Of a DNA stretch of 59,762 nt, positions 55,225 through 59,762 are shown in pieces. The notes beneath the pieces are model-generated. The model worked only from the letters and a program-made list of their open reading frames with translations. It had not been told where the DNA came from and made no database searches. The first letter of the stretch is position 1. Each line of letters starts with the position of its first letter. A program made the position numbers and the translations under genes. The DNA comes from Muribaculaceae bacterium (GTDB lineage: Bacteria; Bacteroidota; Bacteroidia; Bacteroidales; Muribaculaceae): contig JAFLTQ010000017.1 in the NCBI GenBank assembly GCA_022510385.1, forward strand, positions 1 to 59,762. The letters are read 5' to 3'.

Positions 55225-56127
55225 TTATCTTTCTGTTTCATCTTTTAAAAATGCTCCGGCACTATAACTCTTTTTTTTGTTAATATTAATTTTTTTTAAT
55301 TCTTTTAAAAGTGTATAAATAGGTTTATATATCATTAATTTATAATCAGGCAATTTCATAATCATTGATCGAATCACCATTTTCCACGCTATTGAATTTG
55401 AAATATTAGGGTCGCTCAAAATATTTTTCCAAGATTGGATTTTAAGATATTCATCAATGTTTTTTTTCTTAGCGCGATGTTCACGATTATGTATACCATA
55501 TATTTCAGGAGCAATCCCTAATTTATAACCATGGAATTCCATTCGCCTGCATAAGTTATCATCTTCTCCATAATGAAAAAAAGAAGGAGAAAATCCGCCG
55601 ACTTTCTTAAGCGCTGATATCCTGACAAGCCAGTGGGCAGCTTGTAAGCCCTTCCCCCTAATTGTGTATAGCTCTCTTGGATGATTAGATGGAAGTAAGA
55701 AATCATTTTTCATCTCTTTACTGATTTTACTTGAAAAATTATCATCTATTTTTTTGCCACCGGCATAAACTTGTAAAGGTGATAAAATACCATAGTTAGG
55801 ATTGCGTTCCGCTATTTCTAAAAGTTTTAAAATATCTTCGGGCTCAATCCAAGCATCTTGATTGAGAAGATAGACATAGTCATACCCTTCTTGAATTGCT
55901 TTCCTCAAACCAATATTGTTTGCTGCCCCGAATCCGAGATTGTTCCCTGCCTCTAATAATTCTATAAATGGATATTTCTTCTTTATAATTTCTATTGTGC
56001 CATCTGACGAGCCGTTGTCTATTACAACACATTTCATATTCTCCTTGAGATTTTTTAAAGGAGAAAGACAAGCCGGTAAGTGTGCTTTACCGTTAAAAGT
56101 GACAATTATGATAAGGACTTTTAACAA
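55225..56127 (-). CDS. GT2 glycosyltransferase, rhamnosyltransferase-like
   Basis: 300 residues. VLIIIVTFNGKAHLPACL, VVIDNGSSDGTIEIIKK, NNLGFGAANNIGLRKAIQ and YVYLLNQDAWIEP (metal site) fit WcaA/RfbF-type rhamnosyltransferases. GEDDNLCRRMEFHGYKLGI is the acceptor-side motif. It starts 35 bases inside the upstream methyltransferase gene. Confidence 0.9.
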   Translation of the reverse strand: MLKVLIIIVTFNGKAHLPACLSPLKNLKENMKCVVIDNGSSDGTIEIIKKKYPFIELLEAGNNLGFGAANNIGLRKAIQEGYDYVYLLNQDAWIEPEDILKLLEIAERNPNYGILSPLQVYAGGKKIDDNFSSKISKEMKNDFLLPSNHPRELYTIRGKGLQAAHWLVRISALKKVGGFSPSFFHYGEDDNLCRRMEFHGYKLGIAPEIYGIHNREHRAKKKNIDEYLKIQSWKNILSDPNISNSIAWKMVIRSMIMKLPDYKLMIYKPIYTLLKELKKININKKKSYSAGAFLKDETER

Positions 56128-57052
56128 AATTTCTAATTTTACTTTTTATCTTTCTAATTACAATACCCTGTCTATGTCTTAAGCTTTCAACTCTACAATA
56201 ATATTTATCTAACCGGCTTAAGTATTTTCGTATAATAGCTATATTTTCCTTATATTCTTGTTGATTACTTATAATTAAATCCCAAAGGATAAGACATTGT
56301 GGAGAATAATATTTAGATAAGTATTCTCGGTAGGAATCAAGAACTTCTTTAGACCAATCATCATACCATGTATGAGAAATAGAGAAAAATAAATCTTCTA
56401 TTTTGCTAAATGTTGAGTCATTTATTTTGAAGGCAGCTATATTGCTCAGATAAAGACCCTTCTCGTCTTCCAAATTATAAAATTTTTCTCCTGAAACTGT
56501 AGAGAATAAAACTTTTGGACAAATTTTTCTTAATGACCTTCCCGCCTGTTTTTTTATGGCGGCCTTTAGATTGCTCAAATGTACATCATGAAGCACAACG
56601 ATACCATCTTTTGACATATAAGGCAAAACAGTAAGAAATTCCAGAATTTCACCGGGTATATTATGAGAAGTATCTAAAACCACAAGGTCAATTCCCTCTC
56701 CTATCTCCTCAATACAATCCTTTAATAATTTTCCTGTAGTTAAAGAATGTTTAATATTAGTGGGGATATTTATATTTTTCAACATACAACCAATCTTTTT
56801 CCCTCTAAATTTTGAATTTAAATCAACGGAAAAAATTTCACCCTCAATTCCTGCCATTTCGAGGCTTTTTATTAACAGTGCTGTGGTGCCTCCATAAGCA
56901 ACTCCTACTTCTAAAATTTTTTTTGGCTGAAGATCTTTTACTATTCGGGAGATGAATCCATGTTCTTCTCTGGACATCAAAGCATGCCATTTATCTTTAG
57001 GTAATTTTCGTAGGCTATCTGTGGGTTGAAACCATGGTTTTAATTGTTTCAT
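56093..57052 (-). CDS. Class I SAM-dependent methyltransferase
   Basis: 319 residues. KKILEVGVAYGGTTALLI is the SAM-binding motif I; IFSVDLN is motif II; DLVVLDTSHNIPGEIL and DGIVVLHDVH are the later motifs, as in CmcI/rhamnosyl O-methyltransferase-type enzymes. A ~90-residue C-terminal extension follows. Directly after wzt, so it may O-methylate a sugar, possibly the chain-terminating residue in ABC-exported glycans. Confidence 0.82.
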   Translation of the reverse strand: MKQLKPWFQPTDSLRKLPKDKWHALMSREEHGFISRIVKDLQPKKILEVGVAYGGTTALLIKSLEMAGIEGEIFSVDLNSKFRGKKIGCMLKNINIPTNIKHSLTTGKLLKDCIEEIGEGIDLVVLDTSHNIPGEILEFLTVLPYMSKDGIVVLHDVHLSNLKAAIKKQAGRSLRKICPKVLFSTVSGEKFYNLEDEKGLYLSNIAAFKINDSTFSKIEDLFFSISHTWYDDWSKEVLDSYREYLSKYYSPQCLILWDLIISNQQEYKENIAIIRKYLSRLDKYYCRVESLRHRQGIVIRKIKSKIRNFVKSPYHNCHF

Positions 57053-57058
57053 ATCCGA

Positions 57059-58342
57059 TTATAGTTTTTCCAAACAAATAGTTTTTTTTATCCAATTCCC
57101 ACGAAATAAAGAAGATACCTTGGGATGTTGTCCCATAAAAATTGGACCTTGTGTTTCCGTAGATCGAAAGATTTCAAAGTGTAGATCAGAGTGAGAAAGG
57201 GGTAAAGTTTTTCTTATCTGACCAATATCAAATTTTATGGTATATCTTCCATATGTTAAAGTGTCAGGGGGAATCTGAAATTCAAACATATATCTACCCG
57301 GATCTAATGAATACTCATTATTCCGATCGTTAAAATCAGAACGTGACAATGTTGCTCCAAATTGGTTAAGCAGATTAAATCCAACTGCTAATCCCGATAG
57401 TTTTTTCTTTATAACTACTTCAAGAAGGATTGTGAGTTTTGAAGAAGTATGAAAATAGTTTACTTCAAGATCATTATCACTTTTAATATTGGCTTTAGTG
57501 ATGTAAATACTGTTAATATCTCCATCAATACCATTAAATTCTGTATGACTTACAGCACTTCCCATATATTTTGCCGTGACTTCGCCTATTTCTTCTTCTA
57601 ATATAAGTTCCCCTTCATTCAACAATATACCTCTATTGCAGAGTTGAATCACTGAGTTCATGTTATGGCTAACGAAGAGGACAGTGCGGCCTTCTTCTTT
57701 GGAGACAGATTTCATCTTTCCGATGGCTCGTTTCTGGAATTCTGCATCACCTACAGCCAGCACTTCGTCAACAAGGAGTATCTCAGGCTCAAGAAATGCT
57801 GCTACCGCAAAGCCGAGCCTTACTTTCATACCGCTGGAATACCGTTTCACCGGGGTGTCTATGTATCGCTCAACCCCGGAGAAGTCAACTATCTCATCCA
57901 ATTTGCTATTGATTTCTTGCTTTGTCATTCCGAGAATGGCACCGTTCATATATATGTTTTCACGTCCTGTCAGGTCATCATGGAAACCGGTACCTACCTC
58001 AAGGAGTGAGGCTATGCGACCTTTGGAGCGTATAATCCCTTTTGTAGGCGATGTTATGCGTGATAGGATCTTTAAGAGTGTTGATTTCCCAGATCCGTTT
58101 TTGCCTATTATTCCAACTACATCTCCTTGGTTGACTGTGAAATTAATATCTCGGAGAGCCCAAACGTAGTCGGAGTTTCCTTTCTGATACCTTTTGTTGG
58201 TCTCTCCTATTTTCATATAAGGGTCATCGTGTTTGAGCACAGATGTATGCCACCAACGGGTTAGGTCGCGACTGAGGGTCCCTGTTCCAACCTGACCAAG
58301 AGAATAGAGCTTACCTATGTTTTCGAATTCTAATACTTTCAT
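57059..58342 (-). CDS. wzt: Polysaccharide ABC exporter ATPase Wzt
   Basis: 427 residues. An N-terminal nucleotide-binding domain carries GIIGKNGSGKSTLL (Walker A), RYSSGMKVRLGFA (signature), EPEILLVDEVLAVGD (Walker B) and SHNMNSV (H loop). Residues after about 260 form a C-terminal Wzt-type carbohydrate-binding domain that would recognise a modified chain end. It pairs with wzm five bases upstream. The position next to the methyltransferase fits recognition of a capped chain end. Confidence 0.93.
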   Translation of the reverse strand: MKVLEFENIGKLYSLGQVGTGTLSRDLTRWWHTSVLKHDDPYMKIGETNKRYQKGNSDYVWALRDINFTVNQGDVVGIIGKNGSGKSTLLKILSRITSPTKGIIRSKGRIASLLEVGTGFHDDLTGRENIYMNGAILGMTKQEINSKLDEIVDFSGVERYIDTPVKRYSSGMKVRLGFAVAAFLEPEILLVDEVLAVGDAEFQKRAIGKMKSVSKEEGRTVLFVSHNMNSVIQLCNRGILLNEGELILEEEIGEVTAKYMGSAVSHTEFNGIDGDINSIYITKANIKSDNDLEVNYFHTSSKLTILLEVVIKKKLSGLAVGFNLLNQFGATLSRSDFNDRNNEYSLDPGRYMFEFQIPPDTLTYGRYTIKFDIGQIRKTLPLSHSDLHFEIFRSTETQGPIFMGQHPKVSSLFRGNWIKKTICLEKL

Positions 58343-58347
58343 TGGGG

Positions 58348-59187
58348 TTATACTGTATCCATAAAGGTTTGCTCAGCTCTATTAAAGATCAAGATTGAGA
58401 ATGTAGTGACCACGAGCATGAACATAAAGCTGTAGAGGAGACCCCACCAGTCTAAAATTCCAACGTTGAAACAACCATATTTGAAGGTCTCAAAGATTGA
58501 TGACAAAGGATTCAGCATTACTATGTGTTTATATTCTTCCGGAATGGTCTCCAACGGATATACAACAGGGGTCATATACATAAACAATTGCAAAACGAAA
58601 CCGATAAATACTTGTAGGTCTCGATACTTATATGTAATTGAAGAGACAATCAAACCCCACGACATAGCATGGAGTGCAAGCATACCTATTAGAACCGGCG
58701 TGAATAGCACCCAAATATTTACGCGAAGATCAGGGTTTATCCATGAACAGGCAATATAAATAACTACGAAAAGTAGCGCCTGAACTCCCATCTTGAAAAG
58801 GGCTGTGATACATCCGGAAATTGGGACTACAAGTCGTGGAAACCAAACTTTGCCAAAAACGTTGGCATTAGATACAAAAACATTGCTTGATGCGCCAAAG
58901 CATTCTGTGAAGTAGTTCCATAAAAGAATACCTGCCATATAGAAAAGTGGTTGTGGAATCCCCTCTGTAGAAATACCGGCAAGTCCTCCGAAAATGAACA
59001 TATAAATTACAATCGTGAATATCGGAGCTATCAGAAACCATAAAGGACCCAAGATGGTTTGTTTATAGGTTGTAATAAAATTTCTTTTAACATACATCAT
59101 GCAGAGATCCCGATATCTCCATATCGCTCTTAAATCTATATCAAACCAGCTTCGTCGCGGCTTTATTATCTGATCCCACTCATTCAT
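58348..59187 (-). CDS. wzm: Polysaccharide ABC exporter permease Wzm
   Basis: 279 residues, six transmembrane helices. The start DQIIKPRRSWFDIDLRAIWRYRDLCMMYVKRNFITTYKQTILGPLWFLI is typical of ABC-2 type O-antigen permeases, with GGLAGIST and LNPLSSIFETFKYGCFN later. First gene of the polysaccharide locus in transcription order; the 18-bp repeat lies just upstream. Confidence 0.93.
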   Translation of the reverse strand: MNEWDQIIKPRRSWFDIDLRAIWRYRDLCMMYVKRNFITTYKQTILGPLWFLIAPIFTIVIYMFIFGGLAGISTEGIPQPLFYMAGILLWNYFTECFGASSNVFVSNANVFGKVWFPRLVVPISGCITALFKMGVQALLFVVIYIACSWINPDLRVNIWVLFTPVLIGMLALHAMSWGLIVSSITYKYRDLQVFIGFVLQLFMYMTPVVYPLETIPEEYKHIVMLNPLSSIFETFKYGCFNVGILDWWGLLYSFMFMLVVTTFSILIFNRAEQTFMDTV

Positions 59188-59208
59188 ATGAAATGATAAC
59201 AGTAAGTA

Positions 59209-59226
59209 TTAAGTTTTAAACAATAA
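59209..59226. repeat. 18-bp direct repeat, right copy
   Basis: TTAAGTTTTAAACAATAA, identical to 34737-34754, 22 bases upstream of the wzm start. The AAACAATAA half is the same motif that makes up the tandem repeat at the right end of the window. Confidence 0.7.
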
Positions 59227-59243
59227 GTGTTAAATAGGAATTT

Positions 59244-59600
59244 TTAAGATTGAGGCCTGTTTTGAGTAGATTTAATTATAGCTGATAAAATTTTGATAAG
59301 TGCGTTACATTTTTCATACAAATCATTGAAATAAATTTCTTCTATTATATTCGATCTATAAAGAATTTTAAGCCAAAATCTTGTTTCGGAAGCCTCTTTC
59401 AGGGAAATTTTTAATTTATGAATAAAATCTGTATCCGACTCTGCGTATAAAGATTCGCTAATGTTAGCTCCAATTGATGTACCTGATTTTAATACTTGGC
59501 TTATTACAGCATGATGTACTTTTTTCTTCTCTAAATAATCAGATAAAAACATCATATCAACCCCAAAATCTTCTGATAATTTTACTTTAGTATCTTCCAA
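59244..59600 (-). CDS. Four-helix-bundle (23S intervening-sequence) protein
   Basis: 118 residues of the four-helix-bundle family (S23-type). VHHAVISQVLKSGTSIGANISESLYAESDTDFIHKLKISLKEASETRFWLKILYRS is the diagnostic core. Function is unknown; genes of this family are often found in polysaccharide and insertion-prone regions of Bacteroidota. It lies just upstream of wzm, with simple repeats on its own upstream side. Confidence 0.88.
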   Translation of the reverse strand: MEDTKVKLSEDFGVDMMFLSDYLEKKKVHHAVISQVLKSGTSIGANISESLYAESDTDFIHKLKISLKEASETRFWLKILYRSNIIEEIYFNDLYEKCNALIKILSAIIKSTQNRPQS

Positions 59601-59629
59601 ATTATTCTCCTTTTTATAATAACTTTTTT

Positions 59630-59762
59630 ACTTCTTATTCTTTACTTATTGTTTCCTACTTGTTATTTCTTATTTATTGTTTCTTACTTATTGTTCTTTA
59701 CTTGTTATTTCTTACTTATTGTTTCTTACTTATTGTTTCTTACTTATTGTTTCTTACTTATT
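59630..59762. repeat. Simple tandem repeats of TTTCTTACTTATTG
   Basis: Three perfect 14-base units TTTCTTACTTATTG (59708-59749), a partial fourth reaching the window end, and degenerate copies from about 59630. The array runs off the right edge. It lies directly upstream of the four-helix-bundle gene and its TTATTGTTT core is the reverse complement of AAACAATAA in the 18-bp direct repeat. Confidence 0.8.

Noticed and set aside
57660..58169. Plus-strand 169-codon frame opposite wzt
   Set aside because: Antisense shadow of the conserved nucleotide-binding domain.
1..59762. tRNA, rRNA, CRISPR array, intact transposase or integrase
   Set aside because: I looked for their typical signatures on both strands and saw none; the 8529-8694 structure does not fold as a tRNA or tmRNA end.

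Overview
The window looks like chromosomal DNA from an AT-rich Bacteroidales bacterium. Four things point there. Many genes are preceded by the Bacteroidota -7 element TAnnTTTG, several with a TTG/TTTG about 19-21 bases upstream. The proteins include DUF4296, DUF5683 and BNR_4 members. Several secreted proteins have lipoprotein signals. The housekeeping gene types also fit. No rRNA, tRNA, CRISPR array or intact insertion sequence was seen.

The left edge (about 1-9,700) is an accessory, defence-like region. A complete four-gene Wadjet/Mks-type condensin operon (jetA-jetB-jetC-jetD, minus strand, 6324 to 29) has overlapping genes throughout. Upstream on the same strand is a gene for an AlbA_2/Schlafen-type protein with a histidine-kinase-like ATPase fold (6465-8108). 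Copies of a TATAGCCC box lie in front of both transcription units, which suggests shared control. Beyond it are a 12-bp tandem repeat, a structured candidate small RNA ending in a strong terminator, and a Phd/YefM antitoxin gene whose RelE-type toxin partner is broken off. The antitoxin promoter is overlapped by a palindromic operator.

The middle (about 10,500-33,600) is mostly core genome: a YpfJ-type zinc peptidase, two lipoproteins, ddl-ileS-lspA-DUF4296, an alpha/beta hydrolase-umuC-rsgA operon, typA-folP-cdaA, and a PHP phosphatase. From 26,814 it turns to envelope and glycan functions: an initiating sugar transferase with an acetyltransferase, a BNR_4 protein, a GT4 glycosyltransferase, an OmpA-family protein and a DUF5683 protein.

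The right part (33,631-59,187) is a large minus-strand surface-polysaccharide locus. Reading in the direction of transcription from the right, it has the Wzm/Wzt ABC exporter, a methyltransferase, and many GT2, GT4, GT32 and GT8-like glycosyltransferases. Four of these are GT8-like paralogues, three in tandem. It also has a CDP-sugar module (rfbF, rfbG, an SDR and a split transketolase), an ATP-grasp protein, a fucosyltransferase-like protein and, at the far end, an EpsG-type polymerase. The CDP-sugar module with a two-subunit transketolase suggests a branched-chain deoxysugar, which is the most interesting chemical prediction here. The locus is bounded by copies of an 18-bp direct repeat, and its upstream side carries a four-helix-bundle gene preceded by simple tandem repeats, which suggests a modular, exchangeable cassette.
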